Positions 1-8,878 of a stretch of 64,000 nucleotides of DNA are shown here, piece by piece. This stretch comes from JBBARC01 sp040400005 (GTDB taxonomy: Bacteria > Pseudomonadota > Alphaproteobacteria > Acetobacterales > Acetobacteraceae). How positions within the stretch are numbered: the first letter of the stretch is position 1; each line of letters opens with the position of its first letter. The position numbers were made by a program, and so were the translations under genes. The stretch covers positions 1 to 64,000 of the forward strand of contig JBBARC010000013.1 of the NCBI GenBank assembly GCA_040400005.1, written 5' to 3'. The notes under the pieces were generated by a model. It was not told where the DNA came from. It saw nothing but the letters and a program-made list of their open reading frames with translations, and did no database searches.

Positions 1-57
1 GGTCGAGACTGTGGTCGAGACTGTGGTCGAGACTGTGGTCGAGACTGTGGTCGAGGC
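1..57. repeat. 12-bp tandem repeat (ggtcgagactgt), about 4.75 units
   Basis: The window opens inside a tandem array of the 12-mer ggtcgagactgt. Four perfect units are followed by a partial unit with a g for a change. The array may continue beyond the left edge. The rest of the stretch up to the porin start at 302 holds no gene I can support; the open frame at 117-314 has no coding character. Confidence 0.9.
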
Positions 58-301
58 TGCATTGGCGAAAGTGCGTCTGAGAAAATAACGGGCGGCGGCG
101 ATTCGGCGCCGGTGCATTGGCGCTTAGGTCGTTTCGTGATGATCTGGGACCAAGGCATAAAGCGATTGGCGGGTCCAGGGTATTTCGGCAAAGACAGGCA
201 CAATTTGTCGCGATCTGCGGGGCGGCGAACGCGGCGGTGCACGGGGACGTGGTTTGCGCTATAGGCAAGGCACGACCAAAAACACGGATAAGGGGCGGCG
301 G

Positions 302-1777
302 ATGCGGCTGGTAGCGATGGTGGTGTGCGCAGGTGCCGCAGTGCTCGTGGCCGATATCGCCCATGCCCAGGTGGCGTTAGCCGGCAGCACCGGCGCGGAC
401 CCGGTGCCGGGTACGGTGACCGTTCGGCTGGGCGGGCGGTTTCGTGCCTATTTTGGCTATTTTGCCGATAGTCAGTTTAACGCCAACAGCCTGACCTACT
501 CCGGCGACCTATCCGTGGACCCGACCGCCCGTGTGTTTACCGCTAACGAACAAACCGGGCTGGGGTTGAACGAATTGGCGCGGTTGTATCCCGGGTTTGA
601 TGGGGTCACCCCCGGTGGCATCAAATACGGTGCCAATGTGGAACTGCGCCAGGATAACCCGGTGGCACCCGGGGGCGGCCTGAACGGCACGTCGTCCAGC
701 GCCAGCCGGGCGCGCGGATCGGTGTATGTGCGGCGCGAGTGGGGCTATCTGGGCACCGATAATCTGGGCACGCTGCGCTTTGGCACCCAGGATGGGCCAA
801 CCGCATTGTTCATTGCCGGCACCATGGAAAATTTCAACGATGGCGGCTGGAATGGTGACGCCGGTAATGGGCTGGCGTTGAACGCCCAGGTGGTGTGGCC
901 GTTTGCCAATACCGGCAATGCCAATGTGACGGATAAGCTAATCTACCTCAGCCCGGCCTTGGATATGGGCGATATCGGGCGGTTTGATGGCGGGATTTCT
1001 TGGGAGCCGGGCACCGCAGGCGCCAGCGCCAACGATGGTAACTGCCCGTATGCCGCGACAGAGCCGGGCATCGGCTGCGATCGGCTTTCCAGCACATCGG
1101 TGGCGCTGGAGGCTGCGCGGCGGACCAACACCATGGAGCTGGCTGGACGCTGGCGCGCGGTATTCGGCGCGGTGGGGGTGGTGGGCGAGGCATCTTACGT
1201 GCGCGGCAACAGCGTGGGCTACCAGGGGCCGTTACAGATGCCGGGTTACGACCAATATAACCGGCTGATGTATACCCCGGCGGTAACGTATGACGGCCTG
1301 AATTTTGGCGATATGGGTGTCGCGCTGACCTATGCCGGGGTGCAGATCGGCGCCAATTACCAGTTTGGCCGGTTTAATAACGCGACCGCCGCAGGCACCG
1401 GCAGCACGCTCGCCCTGGCACCGAAGGGCGGCAAGGGCGGATCGGCGCTGATCGCCGGGGCATCGTATAGTTTGGGGCCGGCAGTGATGGGGGCATCGTA
1501 TTTATCGGTGGATACCGCCGGGGCTTACGCGTACCAGTCAAATTTGGCCGTTCCGGCACCGGCGCAGGTGACCCAAGGTTTGGGCACCCGCCACGAAACC
1601 GGCGTTGCTGCTGGCGGCACGCTAAAAGTGGTGCCGGGGGTAGGGGTGTTTTTGTCGTATTTGTATGGCGAGCGTAAACAGAGTGGCTATGATTTTGTCG
1701 CCAGCACGGTGGGCGCGCCAGCCAACAACAAAACCCGGGCATCGGTGCTGACACTGGGCACCAGCCTTACCTGGTAG
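302..1777 (+). CDS. Outer-membrane porin
   Basis: Predicted 491-residue general porin forming a trimeric beta-barrel channel in the outer membrane. The start at 302 follows an AAGGGG ribosome site and gives a clean signal peptide (hydrophobic core about residues 4-20, AHA-Q cleavage after residue 22); the frame is open further upstream but lacks this. The mature part is rich in Gly, aromatic and alternating polar/hydrophobic residues, and an early segment (VRLGGRFRAYFGYF) looks like a first barrel strand. A later stretch (RREWGYLGTDNLGTLRFGTQ) matches the strand/loop pattern of alphaproteobacterial porins. The protein ends in Leu-Thr-Trp, the terminal aromatic residue recognised by the BAM machinery. 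It stands alone, with a DUF3576 lipoprotein downstream after a 111-bp gap. The substrate cannot be predicted. Confidence 0.85.
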   Translation: MRLVAMVVCAGAAVLVADIAHAQVALAGSTGADPVPGTVTVRLGGRFRAYFGYFADSQFNANSLTYSGDLSVDPTARVFTANEQTGLGLNELARLYPGFDGVTPGGIKYGANVELRQDNPVAPGGGLNGTSSSASRARGSVYVRREWGYLGTDNLGTLRFGTQDGPTALFIAGTMENFNDGGWNGDAGNGLALNAQVVWPFANTGNANVTDKLIYLSPALDMGDIGRFDGGISWEPGTAGASANDGNCPYAATEPGIGCDRLSSTSVALEAARRTNTMELAGRWRAVFGAVGVVGEASYVRGNSVGYQGPLQMPGYDQYNRLMYTPAVTYDGLNFGDMGVALTYAGVQIGANYQFGRFNNATAAGTGSTLALAPKGGKGGSALIAGASYSLGPAVMGASYLSVDTAGAYAYQSNLAVPAPAQVTQGLGTRHETGVAAGGTLKVVPGVGVFLSYLYGERKQSGYDFVASTVGAPANNKTRASVLTLGTSLTW

Positions 1778-1888
1778 GGTTTCGCTTAAGGTTTCAGCCG
1801 TGCCCGCACGGCGTCTCTTGGCGAGCACGCTACGGATCGGCTAGATCATGCTACCCGGCATAGCGCCGGACACGGATTTCGCTGCACC

Positions 1889-2446
1889 ATGTCCCTTAGC
1901 CCTTGCCGATACGCTGCTTTTCCTGCGATTTTACTGGCGGTTTTGCCGCTGGCCGGGTGTTTGGGGTTTGGCGGCGATGATACCCCCAAGGTGCAGCCGG
2001 TATCGGGGGGCGAATATAATGATTACCGCAGCAAGGACCCCGGCGCCGGCACGCTGTTTGGCGGATCGGGCATTGTTGGCGGGCCGGCAAAAGATAATCG
2101 CCAGCAGGAAGAAGGGGCCACCCTGGGGGTGAACGCCTATTTGTGGCGCGGTGCGCTGGATACGCTGGGCTTTATGCCGCTGGCCTCGGCCGACCCGTTT
2201 GGCGGGGTGATCATCACCGATTGGTATTCGCCACCGACGGTGACCGGCGAGCGGTTTAAGGCGACCGCCTATATTTTGGGCCGTGAGCTGCGTGCGGACG
2301 GGGTAAAAGTTGCGGTGTTCCGCCAGGTGCAGGATGGCGGCAATTGGGTTGATGCGACGCTGAACCCAGGCACTGCGACCGATATCGAAAACAAAGTTTT
2401 GGCGCGGGCCCGCGAGCTGCGCGCGCAGTCGGCCGCGCGCAAATAG
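1889..2446 (+). CDS. DUF3576 family lipoprotein
   Basis: A 185-residue lipoprotein. Residues 1-23 form a lipoprotein signal peptide ending in a Leu-Ala-Gly-Cys lipobox, so Cys24 would be acylated and the protein anchored in the envelope. The body (YLWRGALDTLGFMPLASADP, then an IITDWYSPP segment and ELRADGVKVAVFRQ) matches the alphaproteobacterial DUF3576 family, whose function is not established. In many relatives this gene sits next to leuS; here leuS is about 12 kb away on the other strand. The minus-strand DUF255 gene converges on it with a 26-bp gap. The family call is good; no function is claimed. Confidence 0.85.
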   Translation: MSLSPCRYAAFPAILLAVLPLAGCLGFGGDDTPKVQPVSGGEYNDYRSKDPGAGTLFGGSGIVGGPAKDNRQQEEGATLGVNAYLWRGALDTLGFMPLASADPFGGVIITDWYSPPTVTGERFKATAYILGRELRADGVKVAVFRQVQDGGNWVDATLNPGTATDIENKVLARARELRAQSAARK

Positions 2447-2472
2447 CGATTTCTTAGGCCCAGGCGGCGCCG

Positions 2473-4551
2473 TTAAGTGCCAGGAAGCGTGGGGCTAAGA
2501 GTGGGGCTAAGAGTGGGGCGGCCAAGGCAAAGCCCGCCAGCGTCGGTGACCGGTAGGCTGCAGGTGCCGGCCTGACAGATGAAGGCGGCAGCGTCTGCGC
2601 CTGGGGGCGGTGTTTTGCCGGCGGCGGGGTGCCCCGCAGGCAGCGTGGTGCCGGCACCGGCGCGCAGCACCAATCGGGTTGGATCTGGCAATACCATTGC
2701 CGCATTGAGCAGCGCCTGGCCTTGCGGGCTTGCGCAATCACCGGCGATGACGATGGATGTGGCATTAGCCAAAAGATCAGCGGCGGCCAATAAACTTGGC
2801 ATGGCGGTAAGTTGGTCGGGGTTGGCGCCAAAAGCTGCAAACACCGCCTGGGCGTGGCTGCGCCAATCTGCATCACCGGTAAGATGATAGAGTTTTGCGA
2901 AAACGTCGGCGATCAAGCCGTTGCCGTTGGGGGTTGCGTTATCTGCGGCGGTGCGCGGGCGCACAGGTGGCGCATCGAGGGCATCATCGGCGCTGGTGAA
3001 AAAACTGCCGTCTGGATCAGCAAAATGTGCAAGGGCTGCGTTTGCGCAGGTGATAGCGTGGGCAAGGTAGGTGGCGGTGCCCGTGGCTTCGAACAGGGCG
3101 ATGGCGGCGCGCGCCATGGATGCCTGATCATCAAGCAGGCCGGCGGCGGTGATAACGCCATCGCACCAGGCGTGGGCGGTGCGCCCATCGAGCCCGGCCG
3201 CTGGTGGGCTCAGCAGATGCTGGACATTGGCAAAAACATCGGCGGCTATCGTTAGCCAATCTGGCCGCGCGAACACGAAGGCTGCGCGGCACAAGGCAGT
3301 TATAGCCAAACCGTTCCAATCGGCCAGCACTTTATCATCACGCGCCGGGCGAATGCGGGTGGCGCGGCGCTTGCGTAAAGTTTCTCGTTGTTTTGCCAGG
3401 GTTGTTTCAAATTCATTGGTGCTGCGTGGGGTTACCCTGCGTAAGATGGTGTGGCCTTCCCAATTACCACCAAGGGTTACGTCGTAGGCGGTTTTGAAGG
3501 CGGGTGATGCATCACCCAAGGCTGCATCTATTTGTTTTTCGGTCCAGACATAAAAACGGCCTTCCTCGCCTTCGCTGTCGGCATCTTCGGCGGCGGCAAA
3601 TGCGCCTGCGTTCATCATGTCGCGGGTCAACCACGCGACAATACCACAGGCCGCTTCGTGGTAGAGGGGATTTGGCATATTGGCTTGTGCGAACGCCAAG
3701 AGCTCGAGAATTTGGCCGTTGTCATAAAGCATTTTTTCAAAATGCGGAGCCAGCCATTCGGCATCGGTGGAATAGCGGGCGAAACCGCCGCCCAGATGGT
3801 CGTGGATGCCGCCATGTGCCATGGCGCTAAGCAAACGATGTACCATAGCGGTGCCGGCAGTATCAGTGGTTCGCACACCTTGTTGCCACAGTAAGCGAAA
3901 GATTGGTGGGTTAGGAAATTTGGGGGCGCCACGCAGGCCGCCATGGGTATGATCTTCTAGCCGCAAAAACGATTGCGTCACGCGTGTTAGGGCTTGTGGA
4001 TTTATGGCGGCGCCGGGCTTGCTTGCGTTACTGTCGGCTAAGGCGCGCATCAGGGCGGCACCATTTTTAGCAACTGAGCCGTCGCCATCGTTATAGGCTC
4101 GCGCGATGGCGGTTATAAGTTGGCGGAACGATGGCCGGCCATAAGATGGTTCGGGAGGAAAATAAGTACCGCCCCAGAACGGTGTGCCATCGGGGGTTAG
4201 AAACATGGTGAGTGGCCAGCCGCCTTGTTCGCCCAGCGCATGTAAGGCAGTCATGTAAACATGATCGATATCGGGGCGTTCTTCGCGGTCGATTTTGATG
4301 TTGACGAACAGGCTGTTCATCAGCGCCGCAGTATCGCCGTCTTCGAACGATTCATGGGCCATAACGTGGCACCAGTGGCAGGCGGCATAGCCGATGGAGA
4401 GCAAGATCGGTTTGTTCAGCGCGTGCGCTTCGGCCAGAGCGACGCGACCCCATGGGCGCCAATGCACAGGGTTTTGCGCGTGTTGGCGCAGGTAGGGCGA
4501 TTTTTCGTGGCCCAACAGGTTTTCGGCGGGCGGCAGTGCAGGTGTGGTCAC
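2473..4551 (-). CDS. Thioredoxin-domain protein, DUF255 / SPATA20-YyaL family
   Basis: A large cytosolic protein of the DUF255 family: an N-terminal thioredoxin fold followed by an (alpha/alpha)6 barrel like those of N-acylglucosamine epimerases. The family opening (HEKSPYLRQHAQNPVHWRPW, residues 15-34) and the redox motif C58-H-W-C61 are present. I chose the GTG at 4551 because AAGGA stands 7 bases before it and the family motif follows at once; an ATG at 4590 has no ribosome site, and longer frames run across the divergent ferredoxin gene. From 4551 the protein has 692 residues, normal for the family. The C-terminus is a 12-bp repeat encoding SPTL repeats. Substrate and role are unknown. 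Confidence 0.88.
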   Translation of the reverse strand: MTTPALPPAENLLGHEKSPYLRQHAQNPVHWRPWGRVALAEAHALNKPILLSIGYAACHWCHVMAHESFEDGDTAALMNSLFVNIKIDREERPDIDHVYMTALHALGEQGGWPLTMFLTPDGTPFWGGTYFPPEPSYGRPSFRQLITAIARAYNDGDGSVAKNGAALMRALADSNASKPGAAINPQALTRVTQSFLRLEDHTHGGLRGAPKFPNPPIFRLLWQQGVRTTDTAGTAMVHRLLSAMAHGGIHDHLGGGFARYSTDAEWLAPHFEKMLYDNGQILELLAFAQANMPNPLYHEAACGIVAWLTRDMMNAGAFAAAEDADSEGEEGRFYVWTEKQIDAALGDASPAFKTAYDVTLGGNWEGHTILRRVTPRSTNEFETTLAKQRETLRKRRATRIRPARDDKVLADWNGLAITALCRAAFVFARPDWLTIAADVFANVQHLLSPPAAGLDGRTAHAWCDGVITAAGLLDDQASMARAAIALFEATGTATYLAHAITCANAALAHFADPDGSFFTSADDALDAPPVRPRTAADNATPNGNGLIADVFAKLYHLTGDADWRSHAQAVFAAFGANPDQLTAMPSLLAAADLLANATSIVIAGDCASPQGQALLNAAMVLPDPTRLVLRAGAGTTLPAGHPAAGKTPPPGADAAAFICQAGTCSLPVTDAGGLCLGRPTLSPTLSPTLPGT
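2489..2520. repeat. 12-bp in-frame tandem repeat in the DUF255 3' end
   Basis: The 12-mer gtggggctaaga occurs twice, followed by gtggggc. Read on the minus strand it encodes Leu-Ser-Pro-Thr units at the extreme C-terminus of the DUF255 protein, so copy changes keep the frame. Confidence 0.85.
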
Positions 4552-4667
4552 GAAAAGATCCTTTGGATGGATGTCGGCGATATAGGGCATGCCGCGTGCG
4601 GGGATGGTATGGTGTGGCGACAGGTTGCGCCACATATGGGGCGGTATGAGTTGATTAAGGAGTGCCC

Positions 4668-5057
4668 ATGGGCAAACGCCATACGGACGATGCTGCGCCC
4701 TATTTTGCCAGCCATATTTTTGTCTGCACCAATCGCCGGCCGGATGGCCACCCACGTGGCAGTTGTGCCGAGAAAGGATCGGAGGCGCTGCGTGACTATG
4801 CCAAGGCGCGCGCCAAAGAACTCGGGCTAAAGAACGTGCGCGTAAACGCGGCGGGTTGCCTGGATCGCTGCGAGCATGGGCCGTGTGTGCTGATTTACCC
4901 CGAGGGCGTTTGGTACACCGTGGCTGACCGTGCCGCCGTGGACGCCATTTTGCAAATCCACGTGCGCGATGGCGGACGGGTGCCAGGGCTGGTTATTGCC
5001 GATCGGGCGGTGGCGAGTGCGCCTAGTGCAACCGGCGGGTTGCCCGCCGTTGAGTGA
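4668..5057 (+). CDS. (2Fe-2S) ferredoxin domain protein, thioredoxin-like fold
   Basis: A 129-residue soluble protein of the thioredoxin-like 2Fe-2S ferredoxin family, related to the NuoE C-terminal domain and the Shethna/Fd2 type. Cys20, Cys33, Cys64 and Cys68 have the family's spacing (C-x12-C ... C-x3-C), with an extra Cys73, in the context IFVCTNRR and GCLDRCEHGPC. The start at 4668 follows AAGGAG at 4657-4662 with 5 bases between; the upstream GTG at 4662 lies inside that site. The gene is divergent from the DUF255 gene and its end overlaps the likely TTG start of mnmE, so the two are probably cotranscribed. The redox partner is not indicated. Confidence 0.9.
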   Translation: MGKRHTDDAAPYFASHIFVCTNRRPDGHPRGSCAEKGSEALRDYAKARAKELGLKNVRVNAAGCLDRCEHGPCVLIYPEGVWYTVADRAAVDAILQIHVRDGGRVPGLVIADRAVASAPSATGGLPAVE

Positions 5058-6354
5058 CGCAGCCGCGACGATTTTTGCCCATGCCAGCGGTGCCGGACGG
5101 GCGGCGATTGCGGTGGTGCGGATAAGTGGTGCGGCAACGGCGCAGGTTTTGGGCGGGGTTTTACCGCATGTGCCGCCGCCGCGACGGGCGCAACTTTTGC
5201 CGGTGCGCGATGCCGCGGGTGAGGTTTTGGATCGGGCGCTGGCGCTGTTTATGCCGGGGCCGGGAAGTTTTAGCGGGGAAGATTCGGCGGAGCTGCATCT
5301 GCACGGCGGGCCGGCGGTGGTTGCGGCGGTTTCGGCGGCGCTGATCGCTGCCGGCGCGCGGCCGGCATTGCCGGGGGAGTTTACCCAGCGGGCTTTTATC
5401 AACGGCCGGATGGATTTGCTGGAAGCCGAGGGGATCGCCGATTTGATCGCGGCGGACACCGACCTGCAGCGGCGCCAGGCAATGCGCCAGGTGGATGGCG
5501 CGCAAAGTGCGGTGCTGGCTGGCTGGCGCGAGAGTTTGTGTGCGGCTTTGGCGGCGCAAGAAGCGTTGATTGATTTTCCGGATGAGGATTTACCGCTCGA
5601 GGTAGAGGCAAAATTGGTCGCCGATCTTGCTGCCATTCGCGACGAATTTGTCGCAGCACTGGGGGCAACGGCCGCCGCGATGCGGGTACGTGACGGCATC
5701 GTGATTGTCATCGCAGGCCCGCCAAATGTTGGGAAGTCAAGCCTTATCAATAGGTTAGCTGGGCGTGATGTGGCGATTACAGCCGTGACCCCAGGCACCA
5801 CTCGCGATGCGCTGGAAGCCGCAGTTGAAATTGCCGGCGTGCCGGTGACCCTGATTGATACCGCAGGGATACGCGAAACCGAGGACGCGGTGGAAGCCGA
5901 AGGTGTGCGGCGCGCCCGTGCACGGGCGGCACAGGCCGATATTGTGCTGCGTGTGTGCGTGGCGGGCGCCGCCGAGCCGCCAATTGGCGCCGAGCAGGCG
6001 GGCGAATTTTTGGTATCGAACAAGTGTGATTTGGTTGGCGATGATGCCGCGGCGCTAGGAATTGCCGTGAGTGCGTTGACCGGCGCTGGCATCGATCGGC
6101 TGCGCGCCGAGCTGGGCCGCCGTGTGTGTGATTTAACCCATCTTACCGCCGCACCAGCGCTTACTCAGCTGCGCCACAGTGCGGCGCTGACCGAAGCCAT
6201 AATGGCCTTAGATCGCGCAATCGATGCTGACATGCCTGAACTGCGCGGTGAAGATTTGCGCATCGCCGTTTTCGCACTTGGTCGTATAAGCGGGGCGGTA
6301 GACGTAGAAGACGTGCTGGAGGCGATTTTCCGGCGTTTCTGTATCGGTAAATAA
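5050..6354 (+). CDS. mnmE: tRNA modification GTPase MnmE
   Basis: With MnmG it installs carboxymethylaminomethyl or aminomethyl groups at the wobble uridine of tRNAs. From the TTG at 5050 the protein has 434 residues. It contains the N-terminal tetrahydrofolate-binding domain (IFAHASGAGRAAIAVVRISG), the P-loop GPPNVGKSS from residue 223, DTAG at 270-273, NKCD at 324-327, and the C-terminal Cys-Ile-Gly-Lys that carries the essential cysteine. TTG at 5050 is chosen because the homologous N-terminus (SDAAATIFA) begins right after it and it overlaps the ferredoxin stop; the longer frame upstream is out-of-frame ferredoxin sequence. No strong ribosome site is seen, which fits translational coupling. 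mnmG follows in the same direction. Confidence 0.95.
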   Translation: MSDAAATIFAHASGAGRAAIAVVRISGAATAQVLGGVLPHVPPPRRAQLLPVRDAAGEVLDRALALFMPGPGSFSGEDSAELHLHGGPAVVAAVSAALIAAGARPALPGEFTQRAFINGRMDLLEAEGIADLIAADTDLQRRQAMRQVDGAQSAVLAGWRESLCAALAAQEALIDFPDEDLPLEVEAKLVADLAAIRDEFVAALGATAAAMRVRDGIVIVIAGPPNVGKSSLINRLAGRDVAITAVTPGTTRDALEAAVEIAGVPVTLIDTAGIRETEDAVEAEGVRRARARAAQADIVLRVCVAGAAEPPIGAEQAGEFLVSNKCDLVGDDAAALGIAVSALTGAGIDRLRAELGRRVCDLTHLTAAPALTQLRHSAALTEAIMALDRAIDADMPELRGEDLRIAVFALGRISGAVDVEDVLEAIFRRFCIGK

Positions 6355-6383
6355 GCGTCGTTTCGGGTTGGGATTTACGGGTG

Positions 6384-8243
6384 ATGACCCTGGGTAAACA
6401 GTTTGATGTGATTGTTGTTGGTGGCGGGCATGCTGGCACCGAAGCGGCGGCGGCGGCGGCGCGCTGTGGTGCAGCCACGCTGCTGTTGACGCACCGGGTT
6501 GAGACCATCGGTGAGATGTCGTGCAACCCGTCGATTGGCGGCATCGGCAAAGGGCATTTGGTGCGTGAGGTGGACGCGCTGGATGGGGTGATGGGGCGGG
6601 CGGCGGATCTTGCCGGCATTCATTTTAAACTGCTGAACCGTAGCAAAGGCCCGGCCGTGCGTGGGCTGCGTGCCCAGGCTGACCGTAAACTGTACCGCCA
6701 CGCCGTGCAGGATATTTTGGCGGCAACAGAAAACCTGACCATTTTTGCCGATGCTGTCGATGATTTTGAATTTGCCGCAGATGGGCGGGTTGCCGCTGTT
6801 CTGACCGCCAGTGGCCAGCGCTATGTCTGCGGTGCAATAGTGCTGACTACGGGCACGTTTTTGCGCGGCGTTATTCATGTGGGGCACAGCACGCAGCCAG
6901 CCGGGCGTGTGGGCGAGGCGCCATCGATAAAACTTGCGGAAACTTTGGGGCGATTGGCCTTGCCGTTGGGACGATTAAAAACCGGCACGCCGCCGCGGCT
7001 GGCCCGTAACTCGATCGATTGGGAGGGGCTGGATGCCGACCCCGGCGATGCAGCCCCCGAGCCGTTTAGTTTTATGACCAACCGCATTACCACGCCGCAA
7101 ATAGAGTGCCGCATCACCGGCACGACACCGGCAACGCACGCGCTGATCCGCGAAAACCTGCACCTTTCCGCAGTCTATGGCGGTGCCATTAGCGGACGCG
7201 GGCCGCGCTATTGCCCGTCGATTGAGGATAAGGTGGTGCGTTTCGCTGATCGCACCCGCCACCAGATTTTTTTAGAACCTGAGGGGTTGGATGACCCCAC
7301 GGTTTACCCCAATGGGATTTCGACTAGCCTGCCAGCAGATGTGCAAGCGCAATTGGTGCGCACCATTCCAGGGTTGGAGCATGCGGTAATCCTGCGGCCC
7401 GGTTACGCGGTCGAGTATGATTTTGTTGATCCCCGCGCCTTGCGGCCAACCTTGGAGCTTCGTGCGGTTGGCGGGCTTTTTCTTGCCGGCCAAATCAACG
7501 GCACCACCGGGTATGAAGAAGCCGCCGGGCAGGGCGTGCTGGCGGGCATCAATGCGGCGGCAGTGGCGGGTAGGCGCATGCCGACCGTGCTGGATCGGGC
7601 TTCATCGTATATCGGCGTCATGATGGACGATTTAACGCGGACCGGGGTGACCGAGCCTTACCGCATGTTTACCTCGCGCGCGGAGTTTCGCTTAACCCTG
7701 CGGGCGGATAATGCGGATTTGCGGCTGACGCCCTTTGGCCTTGCGCAAGGGTGTGTCGGCTCTGCGCGTGCGGCAAAATATGGGGTTTATGCGGCTGATT
7801 TGGCCGCGGCTTTCGATGTGGCGCGATCCGACATTAAATCAAGTGCGGAATTGGCTCGTGCGGGTATTGTGGTGAAGGCGGATGGGCAGCGGCGTAGCTT
7901 GCTCGCGCTGCGGCCTACGGATCACCCACCAGGCGCATTAGAACTGGCGTTTCCCTGGTTGGCGACATTGGTCCCACAGGTTCGTGCACAGTTGGAGGTC
8001 GAGGCCCTTTATAACGGCTACCTTGGCCGCCAAGATGCCGAAGCGCGCCAGATGCGGGCGACGGAAGCGGTGACCCTGCCCGAGGACCTCGACTACGCCA
8101 CAATTGACGGATTGAGCGCCGAAGCCCGTGAAAAACTTGGCGCCGCTCGTCCGCGCTCGCTTGGTGCGCTGGGTCGGCTGCCGGGCGTAACGCCACCAAC
8201 CGTTATGGCAATCATTGGGCACCTTAGGCGCGCCCAAGCATGA
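6384..8243 (+). CDS. mnmG: tRNA uridine 5-carboxymethylaminomethyl modification enzyme MnmG
   Basis: FAD-dependent partner of MnmE in wobble-uridine modification. The protein has 619 residues from the ATG at 6384; a GTG directly before it at 6381 is an alternative. The FAD Rossmann motif (GGGHAGTEAA) is at residues 13-22, followed by family signatures EMSCNPSIGGIGKGHLVREVDALDG (read in two parts), LKTGTPPRL, GRGPRYCPSIEDK and INGTTGYEEAAGQG. The length is normal. Its stop codon overlaps the rsmG start (ATGA). The gene order mnmE-mnmG-rsmG-parA-parB is the classical origin-proximal cluster. Confidence 0.96.
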   Translation: MTLGKQFDVIVVGGGHAGTEAAAAAARCGAATLLLTHRVETIGEMSCNPSIGGIGKGHLVREVDALDGVMGRAADLAGIHFKLLNRSKGPAVRGLRAQADRKLYRHAVQDILAATENLTIFADAVDDFEFAADGRVAAVLTASGQRYVCGAIVLTTGTFLRGVIHVGHSTQPAGRVGEAPSIKLAETLGRLALPLGRLKTGTPPRLARNSIDWEGLDADPGDAAPEPFSFMTNRITTPQIECRITGTTPATHALIRENLHLSAVYGGAISGRGPRYCPSIEDKVVRFADRTRHQIFLEPEGLDDPTVYPNGISTSLPADVQAQLVRTIPGLEHAVILRPGYAVEYDFVDPRALRPTLELRAVGGLFLAGQINGTTGYEEAAGQGVLAGINAAAVAGRRMPTVLDRASSYIGVMMDDLTRTGVTEPYRMFTSRAEFRLTLRADNADLRLTPFGLAQGCVGSARAAKYGVYAADLAAAFDVARSDIKSSAELARAGIVVKADGQRRSLLALRPTDHPPGALELAFPWLATLVPQVRAQLEVEALYNGYLGRQDAEARQMRATEAVTLPEDLDYATIDGLSAEAREKLGAARPRSLGALGRLPGVTPPTVMAIIGHLRRAQA

Positions 8244-8878
8244 TGACGCTTGGCGGCGACAATGTTTCACGTGAAACATTGTCCGCGATGGAGGCGTTGG
8301 GTGTTTCACGTGAAACAATTGACCGCCTCGAGATTTTCGCCGACGTTCTTTTCCGCTGGGCAGCGCGCATCAACCTGGTCAGCCGCAAGGACTTGCCGCA
8401 TCTGTGGCAGCGCCACATTCTTGATGCGCTGCAGCTGTTGCCGTTAATCCCTCTCAACACCGAACGAGCGACGGACATAGGCTCCGGTGCCGGGTTTCCG
8501 GGGCTTATTCTCGCGATAGCGGCGGCGATCCCGTTTGATCTGGTAGAGGCAGACCAACGCAAATGCGCCTTTCTGCGCGAAGCTGCCCGCGCCACCAATG
8601 CGCCGGTCCAAATTCATGCTTGCCGCATCGAGGCCCTTAAGGTGCCACCCGCACCGCTTATTACCGCCCGAGCCCTTGCGCCGCTCGGTGATCTCCTGTC
8701 TTTGGCCGCGCCGCTTACCACGCCGGGCGGCTTTTTTCTCTTTCCCAAGGGCGCGGATGCCGAGCAGGAATTGACCGGCGCGGGTGCTGCATGGAACATG
8801 CGGGTTGAGCGATTCCCCAGCGCTCTTGCCGGCGGCGGCGTCATTCTGCGGATCAGTGAGGTTTCACCGCGTGTCTGA
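8240..8878 (+). CDS. rsmG: 16S rRNA (guanine527-N7)-methyltransferase RsmG
   Basis: Methylates N7 of G527 in 16S rRNA, using SAM. The protein has 212 residues with a Rossmann methyltransferase core: the SAM motif DIGSGAGFPG at residues 79-88 and family signature RINLVSRKDLPHLWQRHILD upstream. The start overlaps the mnmG stop by four bases. The first 28 codons contain two VSRET peptides (residues 9-13 and 22-26), because the DNA here carries two parS centromere sites embedded in the coding frame. The gene ends inside the start region of parA, so it is both a methyltransferase gene and the partition locus. Confidence 0.95.
   Translation: MMTLGGDNVSRETLSAMEALGVSRETIDRLEIFADVLFRWAARINLVSRKDLPHLWQRHILDALQLLPLIPLNTERATDIGSGAGFPGLILAIAAAIPFDLVEADQRKCAFLREAARATNAPVQIHACRIEALKVPPAPLITARALAPLGDLLSLAAPLTTPGGFFLFPKGADAEQELTGAGAAWNMRVERFPSALAGGGVILRISEVSPRV
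8258..8283. promoter_or_regulatory. parS: parS site 1, inside rsmG
   Basis: Positions 8263-8278 read TGTTTCACGTGAAACA, the exact bacterial parS consensus bound by ParB. The symmetry extends outward to a perfect 26-bp palindrome over 8258-8283. It lies in the rsmG coding frame and 39 bp from the second site. ParB would load here to form the partition complex acted on by ParA. Confidence 0.95.
8302..8317. promoter_or_regulatory. parS: parS site 2, inside rsmG
   Basis: A second perfect TGTTTCACGTGAAACA. Its repeat distance from site 1 is 39 bp, so both sites are read in the same frame and each encodes Val-Ser-Arg-Glu-Thr. The flanks are not symmetrical as they are at site 1. Confidence 0.95.

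Noticed and set aside
1..57. CRISPR array
   Set aside because: The 12-bp units abut directly with no spacers, and no cas genes exist in the window.
117..314. Small open frame upstream of the porin
   Set aside because: No ribosome site, no recognisable family, and it overlaps the porin start in another frame.
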